Source: JABMQW01 sp964439935
Lineage (GTDB): Bacteria; Fidelibacterota; Marinisomatia; Marinisomatales; TCS56
Length of the DNA: 64,000 bases
Assembly (NCBI GenBank): GCA_964439935.1
Contig: CAYTPW010000003.1
Span: 124,001 to 188,000, forward strand
Direction: 5' to 3'
The position numbers and the translations under genes were made by a program. The notes beneath the pieces are model-generated. The model made no database searches, had not been told where the DNA came from, and was given only the letters and a program-made list of their open reading frames with translations. Positions 54,543 to 63,991 of the stretch are shown here, one piece after another (the stretch's first letter is position 1; each line of letters begins with the position of its first letter).

Positions 54543-56168
54543 TTAATATTTCTGCTCTGTGTTAATCCAGATTGGATTTGTCAGACAGATCCTACCGGTA
54601 GAAGTGATCAATTCCGTCCGGATATATCCCGGATTTGACATAGGCAGATTGGTTAACATCAGTTTTTCTTTGTATAGATCTTCAGTCCAGCTTTTAGAAT
54701 GGATTATCTTTTCAGAATCAGCCTCGATGATTCCACAGTAAATATTTACCTTTTTCAAGGCACCGAATTCCGGTGATGAATGACATTCTATTTGCAGATT
54801 GAATTCTCTGGCAAACAGCGAATCACCAGTATGGTACATGTAACCAGCACATGAGACTGACTGGGTGATCGACGGTCCATTTGTTACGATGCACCTGCCC
54901 AGTGCTAGTTGATTGAGTAGATTTTCGGCCTGCCGCTCTCCGTTGCGGTACACACCGGTGCGCCATTGGCCTAATATTTGATCACGATGGAAGTGGGTTG
55001 ATAACATGGGAATCTTGATCTGGTGGAAAGCATTGAAGTTTCCGTGAGCATCGTTACCGGCATAAAGAAATAAATGTTTTCCTTCTAGTAATGCATCGAT
55101 CCAACCTTGGATTAATTCAGGTTTGAAGCTGCCGTTGATTACCTGCAGACCGTTTAATTCCGAATTATTTAAATCAGCTAAGTCCCACCGACCACGATTA
55201 ATTAGCCGTCGCTGGAGCCACGGTATTGCCATAAAAGGGTGAGCTGCGATAGCGAGTGTATCTTTATCCAGCATTTTTAAAACTTCCGTAATGGAAAATT
55301 CCGATCTGGTTTGTCGCCACTGCTCAGCCGCATCACCTGAACCGGGAATGAAATCAGGATGGTTAAAAACCAGCAGGTGGACATTATGCCCTCTTGCAGT
55401 ACGGACAGAAACCTCCTCAGCAGGTATAATAACCGGGCCTGGTTCAGCATTTATCGCTGCAATCTCATTCCGGGAACGTCGCCATTTCTGAAGGTCCGGG
55501 TCATTATCTTTCCAACTGCCGTTTTCATTATCCAGATCATAGGAATGATCAGTAACCGCTACAAAATCCAGACCGAGGGCTGCAGCTGTGGTTTTAGTGG
55601 CTGCTAACGGCGCACCAAACTCGACAAAATCCTCGGTGAAGGCACTGTGATAATGCAAATCGCCCCAATAATAATCAGCCGATCCGGGTAGAGGATCGTC
55701 AGCCAGCCTGGTAATCAGGGGATAAGTCGGCGAAGTTGAAACATTATGGTTCCGGGCAGTTTTGAGTTGACCATCGATTTCGTAGAGGAAATCAACCGTG
55801 ATTTGGATTTTGCCGGACAAGTCGCCAGTATCGATTTCGACGATATCCTCGAACCAGGCGTTCGATAGATCCAGATCGTAACTTTTTTGACCGCCGAGCT
55901 GATGATCACGATCATCGATTAGTGTGTACCCAATATTATGCAAATTAATTGGGAATTGATGGGCATCTTTAACCAGAATGGTGAGGGGTAGTTTACGGCC
56001 AGGATCCAGGCGGTGGGGCGCATCAGCCAGAATTTCAGGCTCGCGACGGAAATAGCGGCTGAACGGGAAGTAGCGGAAACGGTAGTGCAGCTCCAGGTAA
56101 CCAAAGATCACCGGGATAATCAGCAATATCCCAGGCGCTTGTAGCAGCTGTTCTTGTGCTACAAGCAT
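54543..56168 (-). CDS. PHP-domain metallohydrolase (CehA/McbA-like) with N-terminal membrane anchor
   Basis: 541 residues. A hydrophobic segment (about 12-27) anchors or exports the protein; a beta domain (about 40-160) precedes the PHP domain. Metal-ligand motifs are GDLHYHSAFTED (about 167-178), TDHSYD near 201-206, an IIPAEEVSV segment near 245-253 and AGNDAHG (about 372-378). CehA-like proteins hydrolyse esters or phosphoesters (carbaryl hydrolase is one example); the substrate here is unknown. It follows the M14 peptidase gene by 33 bp on the same strand. Confidence 0.82.
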   Translation of the reverse strand: MLVAQEQLLQAPGILLIIPVIFGYLELHYRFRYFPFSRYFRREPEILADAPHRLDPGRKLPLTILVKDAHQFPINLHNIGYTLIDDRDHQLGGQKSYDLDLSNAWFEDIVEIDTGDLSGKIQITVDFLYEIDGQLKTARNHNVSTSPTYPLITRLADDPLPGSADYYWGDLHYHSAFTEDFVEFGAPLAATKTTAAALGLDFVAVTDHSYDLDNENGSWKDNDPDLQKWRRSRNEIAAINAEPGPVIIPAEEVSVRTARGHNVHLLVFNHPDFIPGSGDAAEQWRQTRSEFSITEVLKMLDKDTLAIAAHPFMAIPWLQRRLINRGRWDLADLNNSELNGLQVINGSFKPELIQGWIDALLEGKHLFLYAGNDAHGNFNAFHQIKIPMLSTHFHRDQILGQWRTGVYRNGERQAENLLNQLALGRCIVTNGPSITQSVSCAGYMYHTGDSLFAREFNLQIECHSSPEFGALKKVNIYCGIIEADSEKIIHSKSWTEDLYKEKLMLTNLPMSNPGYIRTELITSTGRICLTNPIWINTEQKY

Positions 56169-56201
56169 GCCCGGTCAGATTCTGGATTGCTTCCCTGTCG
56201 G

Positions 56202-58853
56202 TTAATCCAGGGCTGGCAAAAGTATTGAATTGAATAGTAGTTTATAGGATACATTGGTGGATGCTCTAAATTGGGGATTGAAAGCGAATAACACCAGTTG
56301 CCCCTTACCTTTCTTAAGCCAGACCAGGCCGATCTGGTTCGCAAGTTTTTCTTCATTCTCACAATATCCACTTAGCAGGATATCCGTTTCCGGGAATTTC
56401 CCAATCACCCGGCGATCCATATCGAAATTCGGAAAACTGGTGCTGAAGACTGGTTTACCTCGCGAGAATACACCAATTTCCGCTTCCATTCCAACGGTGA
56501 TTGGATGCTCTTTTTTTAATTGCAACCGAATCAGTGATCCGGGGCAATAGAGGCCTGCTTTACTTAGCTTGTCAGACCTATCACTGAAAGGCAGTCGGAA
56601 TTCTTCTACTTCATCCTTGCCGCGCTTGATTTTCAGCTGGCCTTCAAATAATTTTGTCGAACGGCCCCAGGCAATAACAATTCCACCCTGATCAAGGAAG
56701 GTCATCAATTGCTCCTTGCCCTCATCGCCGATCCCTGCAGTAAACTCAGGGGGATAATTGCTTATATAATATTCGCCATCGGACTTATACTTACCTTTTT
56801 CTAAAACGTTTTCATTTTCGTTGGGAAAGATTACCATATCGAATTTTTTGACGAAATCGGTTGCCTTGAAGTCTCCCGGCCGTACAACCTGATAGGGTAT
56901 TTTATAGGTGTCAAATATATAGCGGGTCCAGCCGGCATCCATATCATGGAAATAACTTTCCACCAGAGCAATTCGGGGAATTGCGACCGCTTCTGATTGG
57001 AAGTTGATCTTATCAACAACGAAACCGGGACTTACTTGCAATCCATCCAGCAATTGCTCCAGTTTGGATTTGTTTTTATTGTCCCTGTGGATTAGGAAGC
57101 TACCCTTTGGATAATTCACTTCATCGATAACTGACGGTACAATCAGTCGATCAACTTTAAAGCCGACTTTTTTGGCGTGGAAAGCAGCCAGATAACTTTC
57201 ATTGGAATTTGCACTCAGGATGACAGCCCGATAGGAATTGGGATGATCTGTTTTCAGAATGAAAGGAATTGCGATCGGGCTCATCGCCGGCGGCCGGTCG
57301 GGCAATTGATCGATTTCAACGGCTGCCACGCCTTTATGGAGGGGCAAAGACCAACTGGTGATGTCATAAGGCTTAATGATCTTTCCACCGGGAGTATAAT
57401 GACGCACGGGAAATGCTTGTGTTTCCAATACTTCTTTTATAAATGGCCGGTAGGGTTGAGCCAATGGGACGATCAGATCGCCTGTGGCAAAGATTCGGTT
57501 AGCACTGGTGAATGGTTCAGTCAGCTGGAAGACTTTGACGCCGTGTTCCTCCAGCAGATTTACCAGACTGACTAATTCGCTGGGATCGTGCTGTACCCTG
57601 GGAAGGATGTAATAAAAGGGTGGTTGGTCCAGCCCTCGCTGAACTTCCTGCTTACAATGGTTGTTACGATACGCCAGAATTTCCTGCCGGTGGAGGGCGG
57701 CTGTTTTCAGCAGGGACATGGTTGATACGATTTCGTATTCCACTATATCGCTGAGTCGCCACCAGCCACCAGGCCAGGGCAGGGTCATATTGATACTCTT
57801 TTTATATTCTGACAGTCCTTTTCCATAGGCTCCCAGCTCGGTTGGTTCAACAAAGATCGGTGTGGCATATTTGACGCTGGCAGCTTCGGTTAAAAGACCG
57901 ATCACGCCCTTCCAATTGCAGGTTTCAGTGGAACCGGGCCAGTAATCGTCAAACAGATAATGCTGTGAAACACCGGCCAGACCGGCTTTGGTCATATCAG
58001 TGGCCAGGTTGGATCCCATTATCCAGGTCCAGTTCCATAGATTTTCATTCACATTTTCGGCAATCGGATCGTGCATAGGTGGGACGAAATAGCGCGGTCC
58101 GTGGGAGCCCATCTGATGTTTTTCAACCAATATCTGGGGATACCATTCGGTATTATACAGGCGGGCGATTACTTTAGTCTCAGGCTGTATCAGAGTTACA
58201 AAATCGCGGTTAATATTATGACCGACATATTTATGATAAACCCCCGGCATTGAACTGCCTTCATATTTTGTATCTTTATATTTCCGGTAATGCTTCACGA
58301 TCATATCCATCCCATCGGGATTGTGACAGGGTATCAGCATGAGTACGACCTTATCCAGCCAGTCCAGTACCTGGGGATCGGTGCTGGTGGCCAGATTGTG
58401 GGCTATGGTCGGGGCGGATTGCGATGGTCCTACTTCACTTGAATGCATCGATAATGCAGCCATCAGGAATACTTTCCCATCATTCAGCAAGCCGACCTGT
58501 TCGCTTTCAGGAATCTCCGGGTCCAGCGCCAGACGACGATTAATTTCCCGTAAATTTTCAAGATTGGCAATATTAGCGGCACTTGAGATAAACAGGCAGT
58601 ACATCTTGCGGCCCTGGGCCGACAGGCCTATTTCCCGCAATTCAAGAATAGCGGACTGGTTGGACAGACTCGAAACGTATTCGATCAACTGCTCATAATC
58701 GAATAGCATTCGATCGGTGCCGGGCGGAAAGCCGAAAAACTGTTCGGGTGACTCAATTTCTGCTCGCAGGGGAAATACGATCAAACAGGTAAAAATGATC
58801 GAAAAGGTGAACAATGAGTGGGAAAAATCGGACAGAGAATTTTTCTTTTTCAT
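56202..58853 (-). CDS. Secreted M14 family zinc carboxypeptidase-like protein
   Basis: 883 residues with a signal peptide (ending PLRAEI, about residue 31). The M14 domain (about 50-370) has H137-S-S-E140 as the first zinc pair and PCHNPDG near 175-181. The GHNINRDF stretch follows near 211-218, then H246 in KHQMGSHGPR as a likely third ligand, and TEAASV near 330-340 supplies a catalytic Glu candidate. The C-terminal half (about 400-880) has no recognised domain beyond a possible glutamine-amidotransferase-like segment near 630-790. It probably trims peptides in the periplasm. Confidence 0.88.
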   Translation of the reverse strand: MKKKNSLSDFSHSLFTFSIIFTCLIVFPLRAEIESPEQFFGFPPGTDRMLFDYEQLIEYVSSLSNQSAILELREIGLSAQGRKMYCLFISSAANIANLENLREINRRLALDPEIPESEQVGLLNDGKVFLMAALSMHSSEVGPSQSAPTIAHNLATSTDPQVLDWLDKVVLMLIPCHNPDGMDMIVKHYRKYKDTKYEGSSMPGVYHKYVGHNINRDFVTLIQPETKVIARLYNTEWYPQILVEKHQMGSHGPRYFVPPMHDPIAENVNENLWNWTWIMGSNLATDMTKAGLAGVSQHYLFDDYWPGSTETCNWKGVIGLLTEAASVKYATPIFVEPTELGAYGKGLSEYKKSINMTLPWPGGWWRLSDIVEYEIVSTMSLLKTAALHRQEILAYRNNHCKQEVQRGLDQPPFYYILPRVQHDPSELVSLVNLLEEHGVKVFQLTEPFTSANRIFATGDLIVPLAQPYRPFIKEVLETQAFPVRHYTPGGKIIKPYDITSWSLPLHKGVAAVEIDQLPDRPPAMSPIAIPFILKTDHPNSYRAVILSANSNESYLAAFHAKKVGFKVDRLIVPSVIDEVNYPKGSFLIHRDNKNKSKLEQLLDGLQVSPGFVVDKINFQSEAVAIPRIALVESYFHDMDAGWTRYIFDTYKIPYQVVRPGDFKATDFVKKFDMVIFPNENENVLEKGKYKSDGEYYISNYPPEFTAGIGDEGKEQLMTFLDQGGIVIAWGRSTKLFEGQLKIKRGKDEVEEFRLPFSDRSDKLSKAGLYCPGSLIRLQLKKEHPITVGMEAEIGVFSRGKPVFSTSFPNFDMDRRVIGKFPETDILLSGYCENEEKLANQIGLVWLKKGKGQLVLFAFNPQFRASTNVSYKLLFNSILLPALD

Positions 58854-59039
58854 AATACTAAGCCCCTTATCAATAGCTGTTTAGAATTCCTGAGTAGTGG
58901 TAGCAAAATTAGGGTATTATGCTCTGTCATGCATCTAAAAAGATGCCCCGACTAGCCGCCTGCAACTGGCTCTAAACGGTATTGTTGTTAGCTCATATAA
59001 TCTGCGCAATCAGTATAATCAGTGGTTTAATTTCCGCCT

Positions 59040-60329
59040 ATGAAAATCACCGCCATTGAGCCGGACAGCACCGCTGCGGAACTCCACATCCAGCCCGGAG
59101 ATCGCCTGCTGGAGCTTAATGGCATTAAGGTGCGCGACATTGTAGATTATCGCTTCCGGATTGCAGCAGAAGAGATTCTGCTGCAGATTGAACGCGGTGA
59201 CGACCTGATCGAGTATGAGTTAGAAAAAGATTATGATGATGATCTGGGCCTGACATTCGAAGATCTGAAGATCAGGAAATGCGCCAATGATTGTATCTTC
59301 TGTTTTGTTGATCAGAATCCAATCGGCATGCGGAATGCACTGTATTTCCGTGATGGTGATTACCGTCTGTCATTTCTACATGGGCATTATGTTACCCTGA
59401 CCAATATGGGAAAAGTGGAGTTGCGGCGGGTGGTGGAACAGCGGATGTCGCCCTTATATATTTCGGTTCATGTTACCGATCTTGCCCAGCGTAAGGAAAT
59501 GTTTCTGTATGGCAAAGATGATAAGCTGCTGGAGAAGCTGGAGTACCTTACTTCCAATGGGATCGACTTGCATACCCAGATCGTATTATGTCCCGGCTGG
59601 AATGATGGGGAATTATTGGAAAGAACGGTGGCTGACCTGCACCGATTATCGCCGGCGATATTGTCACTGGCAATTGTCCCGGTTGGGCTCACCAGGCATC
59701 GCGATGGATTACCCTTTATTCAGGCGGTGGATGAAACCTATGCCCGCGATTTTATTCCACTGGCACATGACCTGGATCAGCGTTACCGGAATTCCGGCGG
59801 AGAACGGCTTATCTTTCTCAGCGATGAATGGTTTATCCGGGCTGGAGAAAAGCTCCCCGGTACGGCCTACTACGGTGATTTTTCCCAGGTCGAGAATGGA
59901 GTAGGACAGGTTCGGGAATTTTTAAACAAGTGGCTGGATTTGATTGGCGAGACCGATACTATCCTACCCAAACCAACCCGGATCACAATTGGTTCCGGGC
60001 AGTTGATAGCACCGCTATTCCGGGAGAAATTCATTCCCGAGCTAAACGGTTACACGAATCTGACAGTCAATTATATTCCGATTACTAATGATTTCTATGG
60101 TGATTCCGTCACTGTCAGCGGTCTATTAACAGGTGGTGATATTATTGCTCAGATTAAAGGACACGACCTGGGGGACATGGTCATTTTTAGTGACCGGATT
60201 TTAAGTGAGACCGGGATTGTCACGCTGGATGATATGGATTTAGCGAAGATATCGGACCAACTGGGTGTTCCTTTTAAAGTAGTTGATGACACCCCGACAG
60301 AATTTTTCGAGGCAGTTCGGAATGGCTAA
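59040..60329 (+). CDS. DUF512 protein: PDZ-like domain plus Fe-S (radical SAM-like) domain
   Basis: 429 residues, COG1625 type. An N-terminal PDZ-like domain (about 1-65) precedes C81-A-N-D-C85-I-F-C88 and the FCFVDQNPIGMRNALYFRDGDYRLSFLHG signature characteristic of this family, where a CxxxCxxC cluster implies radical SAM chemistry. The DUF512 domain covers about 250-425. The reaction is unknown. It overlaps der by 8 bp (shared ATGGCTAA), a gene order seen in other bacteria that suggests a link to ribosome assembly. Confidence 0.92.
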   Translation: MKITAIEPDSTAAELHIQPGDRLLELNGIKVRDIVDYRFRIAAEEILLQIERGDDLIEYELEKDYDDDLGLTFEDLKIRKCANDCIFCFVDQNPIGMRNALYFRDGDYRLSFLHGHYVTLTNMGKVELRRVVEQRMSPLYISVHVTDLAQRKEMFLYGKDDKLLEKLEYLTSNGIDLHTQIVLCPGWNDGELLERTVADLHRLSPAILSLAIVPVGLTRHRDGLPFIQAVDETYARDFIPLAHDLDQRYRNSGGERLIFLSDEWFIRAGEKLPGTAYYGDFSQVENGVGQVREFLNKWLDLIGETDTILPKPTRITIGSGQLIAPLFREKFIPELNGYTNLTVNYIPITNDFYGDSVTVSGLLTGGDIIAQIKGHDLGDMVIFSDRILSETGIVTLDDMDLAKISDQLGVPFKVVDDTPTEFFEAVRNG

Positions 60330-61641
60330 ACCGGTGATAGCGATTGTCGGCCGACCCAATGTAGGTAAATCGACACTATTTAACCGGCTGTTGCGGGAAC
60401 GCCGGGCAATCGTGGATGCCCAGGAAGGGATCACCAGAGACCGGGTTTATGGCGAGCTGGAATGGAATAATCATTACCTGACCCTGATTGACACCGGCGG
60501 CTATATCCCCGAGGATCTGGATATATTTAATGCTGCCGTCAGAAAGCAGGCCCAGGTGGCAATTGGCGAGGCCGATCTGATCATATTAATGGTTGATGGA
60601 AGGGAAGCACCAACCTCCAGCGACCAGGCGCTGGCTCAGTTCGTTCGGGAAACCGGAAAACCGAATCTACTGGTGGTCAATAAATGCGATTCGCTGAATC
60701 AGGACGACCAGATTCACCAGTTCCATGTACTGGGCTTTGAGGACCTGGTACCGATTTCCGCGCTCAGCGGCCGCTTGACCGGTGACATGCTGGATATGGT
60801 GATCAAGCGCTTGAATCTTCAGGTAACCGGCCGCGGCAGAGCAGCGGAAGATTCTGAACTGCGTCTGGCGGTTGTGGGAATGCCGAACGTTGGTAAATCG
60901 TCCCTGGCCAACGCCCTGTTGAAAGATGAGAAAAGTATCGTAACACCGATTGCCGGGACGACCCGTGACTCGATCGATTCAGCCCTGAAGTGGTACGGTA
61001 AAACTTTCATCCTGACTGACACTGCCGGTCTGCGGAAAAAAGCAAAGGTCAAGGACAGTATCGAATATTACAGCACTGTCCGCACGGAACGGGCGATCGA
61101 TAACAGTCACGTGGCGCTGGTATTGATCGATGCTGCCAAGGGTTTCAGTACCCATGACCGGGCGATTGTAAATCATGTGATTAAAAAGGGCCGGGGATTG
61201 ATCCTGCTGGTTAATAAATGGGATCTGATTGATAAGGAAAGTGAAACCCTGAAGAATTTTACCGATGAAATCGCCCACCAGTTCAAAGCGCTCGAACATT
61301 ACCCGATCCTGTTTATTTCTGCCCTAACACATCAGCGGATATCAAAAATCCTAGAACTGGCAGACCAGGTTTATTCAATTTGGCGCCAAAAATTTAGCAC
61401 CCGGGAGTTGAACGATTTTTTAAAACAAACACTGGCCTATCAGAAACCGCCGGCGGTACGGGGTAAATTGATTGCCCTGAAATATATTACCCAGGTAAGC
61501 TCCGCTCCACCACTTTTCGCGCTCTACTGCAATTATCCGCGCTTGATTCCAATGAACTACAAGCGGTTCCTGGAAAATCGCCTACGGGAAAGTTTTGATC
61601 TTAAAGGTGTACCGGTTATGCTGTCGTTCCGGAAGAAATAA
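60322..61641 (+). CDS. der: Ribosome assembly GTPase Der (EngA)
   Basis: 439 residues. Two tandem GTPase domains: GRPNVGKST (G1 of domain 1, residues about 9-17) and GMPNVGKSS (G1 of domain 2, near 187-195), each with DTxG and NKxD motifs (NKCD, NKWD), then a C-terminal KH-like domain ending in PVMLSFRKK. It acts in 50S subunit maturation. The start is the ATG at 60322, inside the last codons of the DUF512 gene; an upstream in-frame ATG at 60283 lies too deep in that gene. Confidence 0.97.
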   Translation: MAKPVIAIVGRPNVGKSTLFNRLLRERRAIVDAQEGITRDRVYGELEWNNHYLTLIDTGGYIPEDLDIFNAAVRKQAQVAIGEADLIILMVDGREAPTSSDQALAQFVRETGKPNLLVVNKCDSLNQDDQIHQFHVLGFEDLVPISALSGRLTGDMLDMVIKRLNLQVTGRGRAAEDSELRLAVVGMPNVGKSSLANALLKDEKSIVTPIAGTTRDSIDSALKWYGKTFILTDTAGLRKKAKVKDSIEYYSTVRTERAIDNSHVALVLIDAAKGFSTHDRAIVNHVIKKGRGLILLVNKWDLIDKESETLKNFTDEIAHQFKALEHYPILFISALTHQRISKILELADQVYSIWRQKFSTRELNDFLKQTLAYQKPPAVRGKLIALKYITQVSSAPPLFALYCNYPRLIPMNYKRFLENRLRESFDLKGVPVMLSFRKK

Positions 61642-61857
61642 ATTTTTACCACTAAGGCACAAAGGGCACAAAGAACACTAAATTCAAATAATGATTTAGT
61701 TGAAATTATGAGTCAGAAGGAACAGAGAAGCAGGGGTGCAAAGGTATGTAGGAGCAGAGAACATAGAATTCTAACCTGCGCCCTGTTGCTGTACTCCAGA
61801 TACTTCGGTCGACAGGTACAACTCAAAACTTAAAATTCAAAACTCAACATTTCCAAA
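61642..61857. repeat. 216-bp low-complexity intergenic region
   Basis: Contains short-period words: CACTAAGGCACAAAGGGCAC repeats at about 61650-61680 and AACTCAAAACTTAAAATTCA units at about 61818-61850, just before the yigZ start. It has no ORF, RNA gene or terminator. The same CACTAAGG word recurs at about 63738. Confidence 0.4.
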
Positions 61858-62466
61858 ATGAGCAAAACACCATCTACCACAGCCCGGATCACAGTCAAAG
61901 AGAAGCGGTCAGAATTTATCGGGATCATTCAACCCTGTGAAAGCCAGCAGGAATTCAGTGCTGAATTGAAAAAACTGAAGAAAGAATTCCATGCTGCCAG
62001 TCACATCTGTTGGGCTTATCGCCTGCGTCTCACGGAAGGACTGGAAGAATTGTATTCCGATGCCGGCGAGCCGACAGGATCGGCAGGGCTTCCTATGCTG
62101 AACGTTCTACGCGGATTAGAACTGGAAAATGTTCTGGTATTCGTGATCCGCTTTTTTGGTGGCACCAAACTGGGTAAACGGGGATTGATGGAATCCTATG
62201 GCCGGGCGGCTGCAGAAGCTGCTACAAGCGTGAAAACGGTGCCATATCTGCATCGGGAAAAGTATATTCTGGAATGCCCGCTGGAATTCTACGGCGAGGT
62301 GCAGCAAGTCTTGAGTGGGGCTGGAGGACGCATCCTTGTGGACCGGTCGGCAGACCGGATTCGCTGGAAAACTGAAATTCCATCGAAAGCGGTGAGTAAT
62401 TTAATCATGCAGCTGCGAGATGTGACTCGGGGAGCGGCGGTATTAAAAAGTGAGGAGCGAACATAA
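61858..62466 (+). CDS. YigZ/IMPACT family protein (UPF0029)
   Basis: 202 residues. The N-terminal UPF0029 domain (about 10-120) shows KRSEFIG, the HICWAYRL strand and SDAGEPTGSAGLPML, the family hallmark; a C-terminal DUF1949-like ferredoxin-fold domain (about 130-195) follows. YigZ/IMPACT proteins are linked to translation regulation and peptidase-like folding, but the activity is unknown. The start ATG lies directly after a run of low-complexity sequence without a clear ribosome-binding site. Confidence 0.93.
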   Translation: MSKTPSTTARITVKEKRSEFIGIIQPCESQQEFSAELKKLKKEFHAASHICWAYRLRLTEGLEELYSDAGEPTGSAGLPMLNVLRGLELENVLVFVIRFFGGTKLGKRGLMESYGRAAAEAATSVKTVPYLHREKYILECPLEFYGEVQQVLSGAGGRILVDRSADRIRWKTEIPSKAVSNLIMQLRDVTRGAAVLKSEERT

Positions 62467-62630
62467 CCAAACCAAGGAGGTTGGAAGGATGAGTAGAGGG
62501 ATGGTCCGCTCCTCATTGGGTGGTTACGATCAATCGAATTGAAAGTTCCCCGGCAATGCTGAAGCTGATCGCTGTTTGATTTAGCTCACAATTACTGTCG
62601 GATTAAGATAAGGAATAAATTGAGATCGAT

Positions 62631-63710
62631 ATGAGAATTATAAATATAGTTTTAGCAATTGTGTTGACCTGCGTGCTAGTCAACTGCGGATCGGTAGCAG
62701 AACCACTGGTATTGGGTTTCTGGAATGTGGAAAACCTGTTTGATCTGGAAGATAATCCTGACAAAAATGATGATGAATTTTCATTAGGCGGACGGAAAAA
62801 AATGACCCAGGCGATCCTGGATCAAAAGCTGGCGCACGTGGCCGAAGTGCTAACCGATCTGAATGCTGATGTGGTGGGGCTGGTGGAAGTGGAAAACCGC
62901 AAGGTTTTAGAGCTGTTGAATGCAGCTTACCCGGATCGGAATTATTCAATTGTCCATTATGAATCCCCGGATGAACGGGGGATCGATTGTGCCTTGCTGT
63001 ACGATCCGGCGCGCTTCCGGGTGCTGGAATCGGAACCGGTCAAAGTTGAAATTGGCAATCCCACCAGGGATATCCTGCATGTTATCGGCAAATATGCCGG
63101 AAAGAAGTTGCACATTTTTGTCAATCACTGGCCGTCGCACTGGGGCGGTACGGAAGAGACCTTTCCCCTGCGGGTGAAAACAGCGCGGATACTGCGGGCC
63201 AAGGTCGATCAGATTCTGAAAGCGAATCCATTGGCAGAAATCCTGATCATGGGCGACCTGAATGATGAACCAACCGATCCATCGGTACGGATGCATCTGG
63301 GCACGACATTTGACAGTATGGCTGTCCAGGCTGGCAAAACGGTAGCAGAATGCTCACCGGAGGCAATGAAAGCCTGTGGTGGGTGTCCGGGGAAGGGCAG
63401 CATCGCTGGCAAAACCAAGCAGGTAATATTGTGGAACCTAATGGAACCGTTGGAAGGGCGTGAAAACGGCTGCTCTTATAAATACCGGGGAATTGATAAG
63501 AATATCGACCAGATCATTGTCAGCCCGGGGCTGGCCGATGATAAAGGCTTACGGATCGTTACTGGTTCAATCACTATTATCGATGCCCCCAAATACCGTC
63601 AGCAGGAAGGTGATTACCAGGGCTACCCGTTTCGCTTCTGGGCCGGCGACCGCCTGCTGGGGGGGTATTCTGATCATATGGCGTTACGAGTGGCGCTGGA
63701 GCGGAAATAA
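62631..63710 (+). CDS. Endonuclease/exonuclease/phosphatase family lipoprotein
   Basis: 359 residues with a lipoprotein signal (VLVNC, Cys about 19). The EEP domain spans the rest: WNVENLFD near 29-36, VVGLVEVEN near 80-88 (metal-binding Glu), the NHWPSHWGG segment near 164-172, MGDLNDEP near 206-213 (Asp/Asn pair), and the terminal SDHMAL (His catalytic). Relatives are DNase I-like nucleases or phosphodiesterases; periplasmic anchoring suggests extracellular DNA or nucleotide use. The substrate is unknown. Confidence 0.9.
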   Translation: MRIINIVLAIVLTCVLVNCGSVAEPLVLGFWNVENLFDLEDNPDKNDDEFSLGGRKKMTQAILDQKLAHVAEVLTDLNADVVGLVEVENRKVLELLNAAYPDRNYSIVHYESPDERGIDCALLYDPARFRVLESEPVKVEIGNPTRDILHVIGKYAGKKLHIFVNHWPSHWGGTEETFPLRVKTARILRAKVDQILKANPLAEILIMGDLNDEPTDPSVRMHLGTTFDSMAVQAGKTVAECSPEAMKACGGCPGKGSIAGKTKQVILWNLMEPLEGRENGCSYKYRGIDKNIDQIIVSPGLADDKGLRIVTGSITIIDAPKYRQQEGDYQGYPFRFWAGDRLLGGYSDHMALRVALERK

Positions 63711-63934
63711 TCCGAATTGCTTATATAAACACATAGGCACTAAGGAGTTGACCTGGCAGGGGGGGTAAAGGAGCTGTAAATGAAGAGCCCAGCGTGTTAT
63801 ATATCAGCTGCCCAAAACTTGTGTACTACTACCATAAATCAAGTAAATTAGTCCCATCATTAATTGCAACTGGTTACGTCTCAACTTATTAGCTGAAAAA
63901 TCTTAGAGATTAAAAAATCATAAAATCATTACAT

Positions 63935-63973
63935 TATCCAGTGTATTAGAATTGTATTTCGATCCACTGGATA
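63935..63973. promoter_or_regulatory. 9-bp inverted repeat upstream of the gene at the right edge
   Basis: TATCCAGTG (63935-63943) and CACTGGATA (63965-63973) are perfect inverted repeats separated by 21 bp. They end 8 bp before the ribosome-binding site of the next gene. This may be an operator or a 5'-UTR hairpin. Confidence 0.4.
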
Positions 63974-63991
63974 TTTAATCGGAGGGAGAAT

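Noticed and set aside
58931..58946. GCATCT-AAAA-AGATGC hairpin between the M14 and DUF512 genes
   Set aside because: Only 6 bp with no T-run on either strand and no context to suggest function.
62489..62542. A 17-codon ORF with a strong AAGGAGG upstream, flanked by a 9-bp inverted repeat (TGAGGAGCG/CGCTCCTCA)
   Set aside because: Too short, without recognisable features, and probably chance within a 3' region after yigZ; the repeat has no T-run.
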